Shown: positions 49,674-61,300 of the stretch, piece by piece
Layout: every line of letters begins with the position of its first letter
Numbering within the stretch: the stretch's first letter is position 1
Assembly: GCA_947044365.1 (NCBI GenBank)
Contig: OX345642.1
Coordinates: 3,347,598 to 3,411,597 of the forward strand
Direction: 5' to 3'
Source: Petrosia ficiformis
Taxonomy: Eukaryota > Porifera > Demospongiae > Haplosclerida > Petrosiidae
Length of the DNA: 64,000 nt
Translations under genes and position numbers: made by a program
Notes under the pieces: generated by a model
The model's input: the letters and a program-made list of their open reading frames with translations, nothing else
Told to the model about the DNA's origin: nothing
Databases searched by the model: none

Positions 49674-49785
49674 ATGTATGTATGTATGTTGTACGTGTAT
49701 GTATGTGTATGTATGTATGTATGTATGTATGTATGTTGTACGTGTGTGTGTGTGTATGTATGCATGTATGTATGTATGTATGTCA
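49540..49785. repeat. (ATGT)n/(GT)n microsatellite
   Basis: Interleaved ATGT and GT runs, with internally duplicated GTTGTACGTGT blocks. Four overlapping ORFs on both strands (M/Y/V/C or T/Y/I/H only) are pure repeat translation. Confidence 0.97.
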
Positions 49786-50039
49786 CTTATTGCTATCAAT
49801 TATGTTAATTGCAATACCTAACTCACATGACTCTACAATTTACAATGTGGAACATTTGTTTTAAAAAAAAGATATTTATACAGGTTGTTATCGCACAACA
49901 AGGGCTCATATCTTGGCATTTAAAGTATAAATTTACTCCAAAAGTCAGTTTTAAGGTTTCACTGACCAATTGAAGATTGGTACAGTCACTATGACTAGTT
50001 GGCAGTACCAACATTTCCAACTAATAATATTACAGTATA

Positions 50040-50240
50040 AATACATACTTTGACTAATGGTATATCCACTACTGCCTAGCTGGACTGATAAGTAGTAACA
50101 TTTCCCATATAATCATACTAATAATTACTACAATAAATATGCAATTGTATATCCACTACTGCCTACCTGGACCAACAAGTACAAACATTTCCTAATAATA
50201 ATTATTACAGTAATTATAACTATGATCAATCATATATCCA
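50040..50240 (+). repeat. Two copies of a roughly 110-bp unit
   Basis: TATATCCACTACTGCCTAGCTGGACTGATAAGTAGTAACATTTCC is repeated about 100 bases later as TATATCCACTACTGCCTACCTGGACCAACAAGTACAAACATTTCC. Confidence 0.75.
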
Positions 50241-50325
50241 CTAATTAATAATACTATATATTATAGTCCTTGAATAAGTCCAAAAGCATTTTGTTCGCTA
50301 TAAAACCTAATTGCTTGATTAAAAG

Positions 50326-50530
50326 TAGTGTTGTTTTATTATGACAATAATGACCACTTTTTATAGTATGTCTAGTTTCTTGCAATTTATTTATAGTTTT
50401 AGTTAACTAACTCAAAGTGCCTGTTATTGGCCAATTTTCATTTTAGTTAGTTATAGCTATTGCAATAGACTTGTAATTTAGTTATAGTTTAGTTAACTAA
50501 AAGTCAAAAAGTCTTACTAAAAGGGGTTTT
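50326..50530 (+). mobile_element. hAT-N1 MITE, right end lost
   Basis: Begins TAGTGTTGTTTTATTATGACAATAATGACCAC and keeps AAAGTC-TTACTAAAAGGGG, but the terminal ACAACACTA is missing. Confidence 0.75.
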
Positions 50531-50753
50531 GAAGTGTAAACCATCTACTGATCAAAGCTATTCTGAGTTAATGAAAGGTGGATGAATTCATGCAGAGCTT
50601 CCAAAAGAAGAGGAGTTCAATTTCATAATTATTATAATTATATATTATATATTATATGTATATATATAATTATACATATTGTAATTATATCTTTATAATT
50701 ATAATCTTTGTGGCCATTCATACACCAGCTATAACTTTCTATTACCAAACACA

Positions 50754-50996
50754 TCATGTAAACTTGGCATCCCAAATGAACTCAAGGCTAACAGAATGTC
50801 TGTGATTATTAGGTTCAAAAACTATTTTAATAAATGAATTACGAATGTGTGTAGTGGTATCATTTGCAAAAGTTAGTAACATGTAAAATACATGACATTG
50901 AATGTTTGAATTCAGAATCTGTCTAATTTTCAGACAAGTGTCAATGGATGATTGCATACTGATTTGATGATCTATCCTGTAAACTTTAACCTTCAC
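50754..50996 (-). CDS. Unrecognised ORF, possible terminal exon (weak)
   Basis: 80 open codons ending in TGA after SLEFIWDAKFT. The frame can begin after TTTACAG (about 50980), so it may be a last exon. The composition is not repetitive and is less AT-biased than the flanks, but no domain or partner exon is recognised. Confidence 0.2.
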   Translation of the reverse strand: MKVKVYRIDHQISMQSSIDTCLKIRQILNSNIQCHVFYMLLTFANDTTTHIRNSFIKIVFEPNNHRHSVSLEFIWDAKFT

Positions 50997-52190
50997 TTAC
51001 CACAATACTACATGTACTATAATAGTCTGTTATTTTTGTTAATTGTTGATACTATAGAACTTCAACCTCAGTCAGGTGTATACATGTATATATAACCCCA
51101 AGACATAATAATTATGTTAACAATAATAGAACTTCAACCTTAGTCACGTACATATACATACATGTATATACATGTATAATTATTATTGCCTTAAGACATA
51201 ATAATTATGTTATTGTCTATACCGGACATCTTTTGGTTATAGTTGATGATAAGATTAATCATTTTCTGAAATGTTACATGTACATTATATATATATCATA
51301 ATTTATATTTCATGTAATCCAAACTTGTAATGTATATTTAATTATTTATACTTTTATAGGGGGGCGATTGACCCTTTCCAACACCCCCGAAAATACTATT
51401 AATAATTAACTTAATTCACTAAACAAAAATATGATACGTCTATTTTTCTGTGTAAAAGAATGTCCTGTACTGTATTGAAGTCTGAGATCCTAATCTTCAT
51501 TAGATTTTCAAGCTTGATCTAATGCCTATGGGTATAAATATTGCCTTACCAAGTGGACACATCAGTGGCCCCACAACTACCTAACCCCTCCCTTCCCAGT
51601 TTAAATTCTAATTCAGTATCAACACCTGTACATGTATATATATACATAATATAATTGTACATGTATAAAACATATTTATGCCCAATAAAATATTTATTGT
51701 TAAGATATAGTCACTTTTTTACCATGGTAACAGGGATGTGTAAAGAATGTTTACTTAGCTAGGTCAGGTCAATCAATATATATACATGTAATTGCTCTAT
51801 AACCATGGTAACATCAAATACATGATTGTTTATGTTACTACATAGAATCTCTTGTAATAACAATGTCTAAAATTGAATTTAGTGTCATTTTGCTAAAATC
51901 AAACATATTAAATAATAGTCCAAGTGCAGTCCAACATGGTTGAAATCTTCTTTACTGCTATACTGTCTTTGTTGCAAAGCTCATTACATCATTACATATA
52001 TACCTAGGCCTTTACTGTTCAAATGCTTCACCATGAAGCTGTCATATGTTTGATTAAGTTGTAGCTGTTCCATTTTCAAACTACTTAAAAGTAGAAAAAT
52101 ATTTTAGGCAAAAGGCTGTTTGAGGTAAAACAAGAATAGGTGAAATGGCTGGGATACAGCCTCTTAGTTATACATCCACACATAATACAT
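50997..52190. other. Intergenic, no gene seen
   Basis: Only short repeats: a duplicated AACTTCAACCT-AGTCA phrase near 51060 and 51130, TATATACATGTA runs, and CCATGGTAACA twice near 51725 and 51800. Confidence 0.4.
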
Positions 52191-52197
52191 ATGTATA

Positions 52198-52370
52198 CAA
52201 TGGTGTGGAAACAGCCAGTCATGCAGGATACTGTCCGATAAATCTAGTGAATGTCCAGTAAACCTGAAACTGAACTGTATACTAAGTATATAAGAAGCAG
52301 GACAAGAGTATTAACATTAGTTCAAAATGTCCAGTGGGTAGTTAGCTCACTGTTTCCACATACACCCCTG
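52198..52370 (-). mobile_element. hAT-N3 MITE, reverse, eroded ends
   Basis: Left TGGTGTGGAAACAGCCAGTCATGCAGGA, right TGTTTCCACATACACCCCTG, with CCGATAAATCTAGTGAATGTCC inside, the reverse complement of 16424-16587. Confidence 0.8.
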
Positions 52371-52967
52371 TACATATACTGTGAATATGATATCAACTTT
52401 GATATAATAATACAATATGAAATAGTTTCACGGATTTCATCCAAACACTTCTGGTTTAAGGGAGCGTTAAAACTTTGAACAGGAATGGAAATTCTGGAAT
52501 GAACCTCTAACTGCTATTGAATCATATTCTTTTACAAAATGTTGAAAATTCATTAAAATTATTGTAATCATTAGACCAAAATACTAAAACAATTATTATA
52601 AATAAAATTATTTAATGTGTTGCTGGCCCACCTGACTGTTTATCTACCAAGTGTATTCCACCCTCCCCTTCCTATGAGAAATATCTACAATTTGTAGATA
52701 ACTTCCACAGGTGGTAATGAAATAATGCTGTAAGTAAATTAGCTATGAGTAATGAATCCTGCTAAAAACTATTTGTGTTAAGTGGCTAGTAATAATCATA
52801 ACAGTGAATGTGGATGTGTGATGTGTGATATCTGTAGGCCTGAGGAGATCATAATTGGGGAATTTTTTTGGTTGCTAAGCATTCGAGAATATTCCCAGCA
52901 TAATTTCATTAATTTGATTGATTATGAGGAATAAGCCACATTAATGAAAAAAAATGGTAGAAGATAA

Positions 52968-53312
52968 TCATGATATCGATTGTTCTTCTCTGTCCCAGAG
53001 CCAGTTGATGTCCTCTTCACTGTCTAGTGACTCTTGTAATGATACTAGTACTACCTCTTCCCTATCCTTATTTTTTAAATAAAGCATAATTATAAGCATA
53101 AATTGCAAAAGTAGGTGGAATTGTTTTAAATTAATATGAGAATCATTGAGTGGAATAAATTCTAAATTATTAAGCATAATCTCCTCAGGACTAGATATCT
53201 GGGTATTGTGGGTAACTTTGTGTATACACACTTCAGCTCCACCAAACTGGGCATTAAATGTTATACACTCACCTTGTCTTACTTCAGCTCTGTCTCTTGC
53301 CTCTGCTCTCAT
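52968..53312 (-). CDS. Unrecognised ORF, possible small gene (weak)
   Basis: 114 open codons from ATG at 53312 to TGA. The N-terminal part (MRAEARDRAEVRQ) is followed at once by a good AG|GTGAGT donor, and an ACCCAG acceptor-like site lies about 110 bases on, so a two-exon form is also possible. The C-terminal part is acidic (ESLDSEEDINWLWDREEQ) and reads like coding sequence. No family is recognised. Confidence 0.3.
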   Translation of the reverse strand: MRAEARDRAEVRQGECITFNAQFGGAEVCIHKVTHNTQISSPEEIMLNNLEFIPLNDSHINLKQFHLLLQFMLIIMLYLKNKDREEVVLVSLQESLDSEEDINWLWDREEQSIS

Positions 53313-53462
53313 TTACCATGCTCCCTCTTTGTGCCATTGTAACTGTCTTTCTCTCTCTTGAGTGTCTTCTACTCATTGCACAGATAACGAATGAGCACAA
53401 GCTTCTAGCAGTATAATACGAATGTAGAATTGGTCAATGCACATGATCATTTCCAAACATCC

Positions 53463-53690
53463 TTCCCACTGAAGACTGTTCACATTCAACATAACCTCAA
53501 ACTTGTGATGACTTTATGTGCTATAATGTATAGTTAAATGTCATAAGGTTAATACATGATTATACTGTAACTCAATATGAAGTAATGGATTGAAATTTGA
53601 ATAACAAAATAGAACAGGACGGATAATTATATGGAAATTGGGAAGGTGTTAGTCATTACAAATTAAAGTTATTCTCTTATTCATAATGGC
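53463..53690 (-). mobile_element. MITE family D, copy 6 (reverse)
   Basis: GTTCACATTCAACATAACCTC at the left and the eroded TTATTCATAATGGCCT at the right; the interior is the complement of the DHX38 intron copies. Its right end abuts an hAT-N3 fragment (GCATGACTGGCTGTTTCCATACCA). Confidence 0.8.
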
Positions 53691-53759
53691 CTGCATGACT
53701 GGCTGTTTCCATACCACCACTTACATACATGTATATATATAGGAGAATTCAAAAGCAGT

Positions 53760-54960
53760 TGCATGAATAACCATTATGTTTATGGCAGTATATATAGTGC
53801 ATATGAACATGTAATTATTGATAAATATTTATACAAACCTGTATTCAAATGTACTTGTAATTCTTCACACTTTATTACATACTTTCCTACCTAAACATTG
53901 TGGTAATTTTATAACCGAAGGGTTTTAGCAACATCCTCGTTATTTTTGATCCTTGTATAATTTGAAGTCTGCCAGTAGCTCGTTTGAGTCACCAGTGTTC
54001 ATAGTTTTCCCAAATGTTATGAACACACACACACACATACAGATATACAATATGATTACCATATCCTTGTGCTTGTGCTTTGCGGCGAGGGTAATAATTC
54101 TTACATATATAGTTCTGTTATTAGCGAGTATGCATTCAATAACTTGAATAATTATCTAATTGGATTAAATAATTATTCTTCACATAGTTCTATTATTAGA
54201 GTGTATGCATTTATCATTCAACAGATAATTATGATCATTCCATTATTAGTGATTTCAGCATGGTAGTCATGAAAATGGCCACCTCATCACCAGCTGCCTA
54301 TATTCTTAACAAGTGTGAAAGGCCCAGATGTTTGGTGCCTTTAATCTAGTGTCTTGGAATTTTGGATTAATAAAGTGAAATATAGTAGATTGTTAAGGAG
54401 GAGAATGTGCATGTATGATGATGTATCTATACATTTTCAATTTTTTCATACATCTAAGTAACAAAAACGTTAATTTTCCACTTTTCTTTAACATTATTAC
54501 AATGTCACTTATTACAATGTCACGGATCATTCTGGCTCAATGTGAAGGAATTGGACTGCAGTTGCGACAATATAGCCTAACCCAATGTCTGCTGAATTTA
54601 GCTTTTACACTTTTTAAAACCGAAAAAAGATTGAAGCTACTTGGCCACTCTCTGACATGTTTGAGTCCCATTCCTATTTCCTGTTTCAAGCTGAGTCCCA
54701 TTTCCATGCAAAAGAAACAGAATGGAAACATGAAAAATACTATCATCACTACTATTTAGTTGATCAGATAATTAGATTGTCCTGAAATAAATAAGTTACA
54801 GGGCTTAGTGACTAAGCATCTAATTACAAATTGTTCATAATTATTTTAGTGACTAAGCATCTAATTACAAATTGTTCATATTCCTCATTCTTCGATCACA
54901 ACAATGAAATCTAAACATAAATATAAACTTCTCAATTTTTGCTGGTAATGATATATCACT
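53760..54960. other. Intergenic, no convincing gene
   Basis: Overlapping ORFs of 114 (+) and 70 (-) codons at 54415-54759 have no recognisable domain. TTAGTGACTAAGCATCTAATTACAAATTGTTCATA is duplicated at 54805-54880. Confidence 0.4.
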
Positions 54961-54964
54961 TATT

Positions 54965-55035
54965 AAAGATTGTGCCCACACTAGTCAGGAATAACAAATT
55001 AACCACCTCTCAGATGTATTAACCATCTGATTGAG
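54965..55035 (-). mobile_element. hAT-N4 fragment
   Basis: TGCCCACACTAGTCAGGAATAACAAATTAACCACCTCTCAGATG matches the left third of 25569-25790. Confidence 0.65.
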
Positions 55036-55439
55036 CATTTATTGAAGGTATTGTACTGACATTGTTATTGGGATACCTTAAGTATTAACTCAATTTTTGA
55101 ACTATACTATGTAATTAGCACTTTAACGTTCCTAGTAGTGTATTATAATAAACAAACTCACTCCTCTTATTAGTATGCATGACTATGGATGGCATGTTTG
55201 ATCAGTTCTGAGAAGTCAAGTAAATATTCAATTGTTACTACACTGCAAGAGAGCAATCTCACAACATTTAGATTTTCTGCTTAGGGAGGTTGACAAACCA
55301 ATGACTTCTCATTTTGTGCAGGAAGGTTAATGAGCATACTTCTTAAAGTATCTATATTCTCAGAGCTGGTCACATCTTAGGATACTTGAGATATCTCAAT
55401 ATACGTCAATACAAATAAACCCAGAATACATCACAATCT

Positions 55440-55660
55440 ACAGTTTTATATACAGGGGCTATATTCCCTCCCCCCTACCAACATTCAGCAATAATAACAA
55501 GTAGACATTTCCCTTCGTTAACAATCTAATCTAAAAGCCTTTTGGTGCCCCAGAAACCACCAGAAGCACACTCAGAGGCCTATATGTTAAACATTTCCTG
55601 AGGGAGCATACCTCCTGATCCCTCAATGAGTGCCGTGCTTCACATAAATCTCCATCCAAT
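55440..55660 (+). mobile_element. hAT-N6-like fragment
   Basis: CCAGAAACCACCAGAAGCACACTCAGAGGCCTATATGTTAAACATTTCCTGAGGGAGCATACC matches the centre of 57581-57886. Confidence 0.65.
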
Positions 55661-55789
55661 AAGAAAAAGCTGTATAAAACCCTAAACCATACTCTATAGA
55701 GAAAACTACGTAATCAACAGTGAATTAATATAATATGGTCTGTATTTCCTGTTTAAAATACGTAGATGCATTCTCAAATTACAGATAGG

Positions 55790-56040
55790 TGTCTACGTAT
55801 TATATTTCAATTGTGAATACAGTAATTCCATATACGTATAGTGTATTTCATAATTATGTCTATTTCCAAGATCTACTGTCATTGTATAAGTATGTCAAAC
55901 CGCAATTATGTCACAATATCAATGTACATTTTGTGTGTATATTAGCAGATATTGTATTTCATAATTATGAAATAGAATCTATTTGCGAGTTCTACTATCA
56001 CTGTAAATGTATGTATGTCAAACCGCAATAATATTATGTC
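55790..56040 (+). repeat. Two copies of a roughly 125-bp unit
   Basis: TATTTCATAATTATG...ATCTACTGTCATTGTATAAGTATGTCAAACCGCAATTATGTCA recurs as TATTTCATAATTATG...GTTCTACTATCACTGTAAATGTATGTATGTCAAACCGCAATAATATTATGTCA. Confidence 0.8.
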
Positions 56041-56671
56041 ATAATATCATTTTTCACATAAAATATCCATGCAGGATACGTGTAGAACACACAGTCTGCA
56101 CAGAGTAGTACTGTATCATAACTATGTATATAAAGTGTATTATAGACACTGTATACATTAAGCCTACTATTAATTGTGTCCACTAAATTTAGCGATTTTA
56201 AAACGCTCGAATTTAGCATGCATTAATTTTAGCAAATTTTTGAGACACACCTAATTTTGCCTAATAAAATGATCAAAAAATATATTTTTAGTGTGTGCTA
56301 ATATTACCAATTATCACTTTAGTCACTAAAATTGCTTAAATTAATATATGTAATTAAAAGTATGTAGACTTAAGGTACACACATACACACTCCATAGATT
56401 ATGTACATACATACATGTACATGGTATGTATAGTGTACATGTATGCTGTAGTATGTAATGTATTATAATTATACTAATTATCCTAATATAATATTGTTCT
56501 TGTGTAATTATAATAATAATAATAATAATTAATAAAATAAAAATATATGTAATAGAAAAGTAAGTGGGAAATCAACGATCTCTAAAATGTCCAGTTGTCA
56601 TAAATACTGGTATGGATTACTATTCTGATTACTAGTGAATCAAACTACGTATATACTGTATGCACTATGCA

Positions 56672-56730
56672 GTGTTTCCACGAGGATAAATATTAAGGGT
56701 GGAGGACTGCATCAGTGGTACATGATGTTT
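56672..56730 (+). repeat. Family H fragment
   Basis: CAGTGTTTCCACGAGGATAAATATTAAGGGTGGAGGACTGCATCAGTGGTAC gives the left terminus (CAGTGTTTCC) of the unit amplified at 26985-27300. Confidence 0.65.
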
Positions 56731-56786
56731 GGTCAACAATGTTCAATCAGACTATATGTACAATGTACATACAGTATACACACAAT

Positions 56787-57000
56787 CAGCATTTTTGATA
56801 CTTTTTGAAGCCTGGGCCAAATTGGCATTAGTGTGTCTGCCATTGGGAATGCATCTCAAGCCAATTAACAAAGAGTTAATTCTGTTAGTGATAATAATCA
56901 TAATTAACTGTGCTGTCTGGCCCAAAGGGAGAACTGTGCAGTAGCAAATAGGAAGCTCTTTGGGCCATTGCTGCACCATATAAGCTTATCAAAAACACTG
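56787..57000 (+). mobile_element. hAT-N2 MITE, 214 bp, perfect target duplication
   Basis: CAGCATTTTTGATA and TATCAAAAACACTG are the termini, and CACACAAT borders both sides (56779-56786, 57001-57008). This is the reference copy for the family. Confidence 0.92.
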
Positions 57001-57024
57001 CACACAATAGTAGTATACACAATT

Positions 57025-57066
<42 letters not shown>

Positions 57067-57116
57067 CATAAAACATATAAAGATGTATATATATATTAGT
57101 ATACACAATTACACAT

Positions 57117-57156
<40 letters not shown>

Positions 57157-57580
57157 GCACAATATACTATATACACCATATACTGTACATCAGGCACAAA
57201 CATTAAAATTCATGTTTTAGATTTAATTTTCACAAACTTGCTCGGTCCACCATGCCCAATAATTGTTTTTAAGCAATATAATTTTCGCAAATCAAAAGGA
57301 CTACTTAAGCTTGAAACTTAAAACCATAGCAAAAGTACCTGATTTATGGTAATAAATAACACATGTATACAACTATACATACATATATAGTGTGTCCAGG
57401 TACCATGGCACTCCCCCAACACTTTAATTAATTTTCTAATAGTTTTCATGAAGAAGCAAGCTGAAGGAACAAACCCAATAGCACCCATGCTAATAATAAT
57501 GCAAAAACCTATTTTTGGGGTAGAGCTGGACCCAAAATAATTTTGTCCCTTTTTACAAATTTGATCACATATACTTTGTG

Positions 57581-57886
57581 CAGGGTTTCATACAGTGGGA
57601 GGAGGGAGGGGATATCCTTAGATTTCAGGCCAAATTTATTTCAACATCTCAGCTACAAGCCCCTAGATGCCACCAGAAGCAACCTCAAAGAGCACAAAGT
57701 TAAAACATTTCCTGAGGGAGCATACCCCATACCCCAGACCCCCTACCCCATAGGAGCATGTGTGCATATCCCCAGACCCCCCCCCCCCCCCCCTACCCTA
57801 TAGGAGCAGTGTGCATACCCCCAGACCCACCCTACCTCAGCGTGTTTCACACGATTGATTATTTCCAAAATCCTGTATGAAACCCT
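57581..57886 (+). mobile_element. hAT-N6 MITE
   Basis: CAGGGTTTCATACAG and CTGTATGAAACCCTG are perfect 15-bp inverted repeats. The interior has a 15-17 base C run and a repeated CCCCAGACCC-CTACCCCATAGGAGCA-GTGTGCATA unit. The flanks do not give a clear 8-bp duplication. Confidence 0.85.
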
Positions 57887-58214
57887 GTTTTGTATACACA
57901 GTTATACACATAGTTATATAATGTGTATATTGTTTGTACACTATATATCACATAACAGTTTCCATTTGAATTCAACAACTAAATAATTATACAAAAGAAT
58001 AGAAAAAAATAGAAAAGCAGCAAAAAAAGTTTCCGAGAAATATAATTATTAGTTCTAAAAACAAATAATAATTGTAAAAGTAATATCTAAATTTTGATGG
58101 GAAGTGTTTGCAAAGGAGAAAAAAGGTGGGAAGCAGGAATAGATACACCACACAAACAGATTCATACATTCATACATATATACATGCACATACATACATA
58201 TAAACATATACAGT

Positions 58215-58216
<2 letters not shown>

Positions 58217-58287
<71 letters not shown>
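58217..58287. repeat. (AT)n microsatellite
   Basis: About 35 AT dinucleotides just downstream of the nuclear receptor stop. Shorter AT runs lie at 57030-57062 and 57135-57155. Confidence 0.97.
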
Positions 58288-58294
<7 letters not shown>

Positions 58295-58365
58295 ATTACA
58301 CACGTATATAATTTATAAGAAATTATTCAAACAACAAAATATAATTGATCAGTCAGAATATAATA

Positions 58366-61300
58366 TTAATTTCCACCCACGTCGTCAATAGGTTCCTCAA
58401 CAGTCCCACCTCCTTGATTTATCATAGACATGAGTAGTAGAGCGTCAATACGTGCCTCTCCTTCATGTACAAACTGTTCAAGTCTTAACTGTTCAGTGAC
58501 CTCAAGGCTGACTTCGTAGAGAGGAGTTAAAAGACAAATTAGCTCTCCAAATCGTCCTGGTTCGTTTTTTTCTGAGTATTCCATTAGTTCTCTGTGTTTT
58601 CTTTTCCGATATTGTCTCACTGTTTCTCTATTGCACAATCCATTGGATTCTAAAAGTATGAAATTATGTAGTTAGCTATCAAACATGTGACAATCATGTG
58701 ACCCTATATGTATATCTACTTCTTAGAGGAGGTTGTCCACACATCATTGCATGTCAATTGAAATTAATCAATGTTAGAGAGTATATTGCTTGCTGACTCA
58801 ACAAAGTTGAACGGTTCAAGCTGTTGATTCACCTAGTGTTGTTTTAGTTAATAACTATAACTATAACTAAAACCCCTTTTCAGCAAGGCATTGTGACTTT
58901 TAGTTAACTAAACTATAACTAAATTAAAGGTCTGCAGCAATATCTATAACTAACTAAAATGAAAAATGGCCAATAATGGGCACTTTTTAGTTAGTTAACT
59001 AAAACTAAAACCCTTTTAGTAAGCCTAATATTATTTTAGTTTTTAAATTATAACTAAATTGTGATAAACTAGTCATACTATACCTATAACTAAAAGTGGT
59101 CATTATTATCATACTAAAACAACACTAGATTCACCATATAATATACCCACCCTATAGCAAGGATAAATTCTATGATGACCATGTAGTGACATTGTGTGCA
59201 ATATCCCGTCTAATTGCCTCGAACTTTAGTTCACCAATTTATTAAACACATTTATACTATTGTTATTATGTTATATTTGCTATATATCGCTAGTCAGTAT
59301 ATTTCCTCATCAGATACAAACCTGGTTACTCAGAACTACTTTATCTATTGTTATAATAGTCACTCAATCGTTTAATTGGCATATGGTTGAATTAATGTTT
59401 ACTACACTTGAGGAACAAACAGTTAAAAATCAATTAACAGGGGGAAATGATATAAATTATAATTTAGTTAGAGGCTCAAAGCCAAAAGGAAATCCTAATT
59501 GAAGATTTGGACCACACACTACTACTTGTCTCGTAGTACCGTGGGTTAAAATACACCTACAACATGAAATGTGGTTTACTTACACAAATTACCCCTTGTC
59601 TACCTACTCAGAAATGATATACATTTTTATTAACATCACATAAACAGAATACACAGTAATGATTGCATACATGGTCAGTGTGTACAAACCAAACCATTAT
59701 GACCAACAGGGATACCCCTTTCCCACGAGTTAAAAATATATGTGTTTGTGCATTGTATATGTAGTTAAGAAATTGCATCATTTCAGGGGCTCAGTTAATT
59801 AATGGGAGTGGTGTGTAATAGGTAGTTAAGATCATTTCAGGAGCTCAGTCAATCAATGGGAGTGGTGTGTATTATTAACGTTTTTAATAAAGAGCTTCCT
59901 CTTTCTCAACCTGAGTTATAATATTTTCTGGCGATGAGAATTTAACCATATTTAATGGCTATGATGTTTGGGAAGATAGAAGACTTTGATGGTGACAAAG
60001 AGTGGTTTCTTCATATTGAAAGATTAGAACATTTCTTTGCAGCAAATTCAAAAGTGGAGGAAGCAAAGAAGAAGTCAATTTTGCTCTCTGTCATTGGTGC
60101 ATTTTCATATAAATTACTTCGAAGTCTCATTGCTCCAAATAAGCCCAATGACAGATCTCTTCTTCCTTGGTGGAGGTAATGAAGAAGCATCATAATCCAG
60201 CTCCAGCAGAGTGTTCAAAGATTTTGTTTTCATACTCGTTCAGATGCACCAGTATTAGGAAAGGGTTATCCATCTATCGAAATATCCACCTGAAGGGGTT
60301 TGGACGATTTTTATTTAAGTTGAAAAAGTACATATTCATCAACTCTTTTAATAGCTGGTCTATTTACATAGACATTCAATTTCAACTTTACCTTGTAGTG
60401 GCATACTGTAGATATGTGTCCTTCTTTACCACAATTGTGGCATTTAGCATTTTTAAAACGACACTAGTAGCTATGTTTTGTTTTACCACAGCATTAACAC
60501 TTCCTTCTGATCTGACACACTTTATGGCATCTCCCCATCAGTTGACGAAATAGTAGATGATAACAAGATCTGAGAATTCCTTGTGGCAGCCTCCATTCCT
60601 TGGGCAATATTGACGGCTTTGGTATATGTTAATGTAGATTCTGCAAGTAGACTCAAACAACATGGATGATAACCCTAACAATCCCAGGGCCTAAACTGGG
60701 GGGCTCCACCCCACCAGACCCCCTCCCCCATTTTTTGTTAAACATCCATGACTTTCTATCATTGACTTTATAAACATCAACAACTTTGCTAAATATCATT
60801 TTGTTTATCACAAATGTGATGTTTATTATCAGTTTCTGCCGTTTCTGCTTTTTCTCCTTTCCCCATTTCTGCCCCTGTTTTTGTGATGTCAAAAGAAATG
60901 TTCAATCAACTGTGACACGACCATAGCCTGCAAAAGTCAGAGGTAAAATTACAAACCTATTCTGGTGAAGATTTGGTTGTGTTAGGTGAAGTCGGAATTG
61001 AAGTTCAGCATTCTACTCATAAAGCTCAATTGCCGTTAATTATTCTGAGAGGAACAGGAGCTACTTTACTGGGTTGTGATCGGTTATGTCAGTTTCGTCT
61101 TGCCTGGCAACAGATTCTAAAAGTTACTGCTAACTCTACTCTTGCTGATGTACTGCAGGGTCATCAAAACTGTTTCAGGATGGTCTAGGTACTTTTAAAA
61201 TTTTACTGTGAAAATTCATGTCAATCCTGCCATTAAACCTCGTTTTTACAAACCAAGGCCCGTGCCTTAAGCAATGAGAGTAAAGGTTGAAAAGGAATTA

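Noticed and set aside
49485..49864. Overlapping ORFs of M/Y/V/C on one strand and T/Y/I/H on the other
   Set aside because: They are translations of the (ATGT)n/(GT)n microsatellite with no other residues.
54415..54759. 114-codon ORF with an overlapping 70-codon ORF on the other strand
   Set aside because: No recognisable domain, no splice context, and open frames on both strands.
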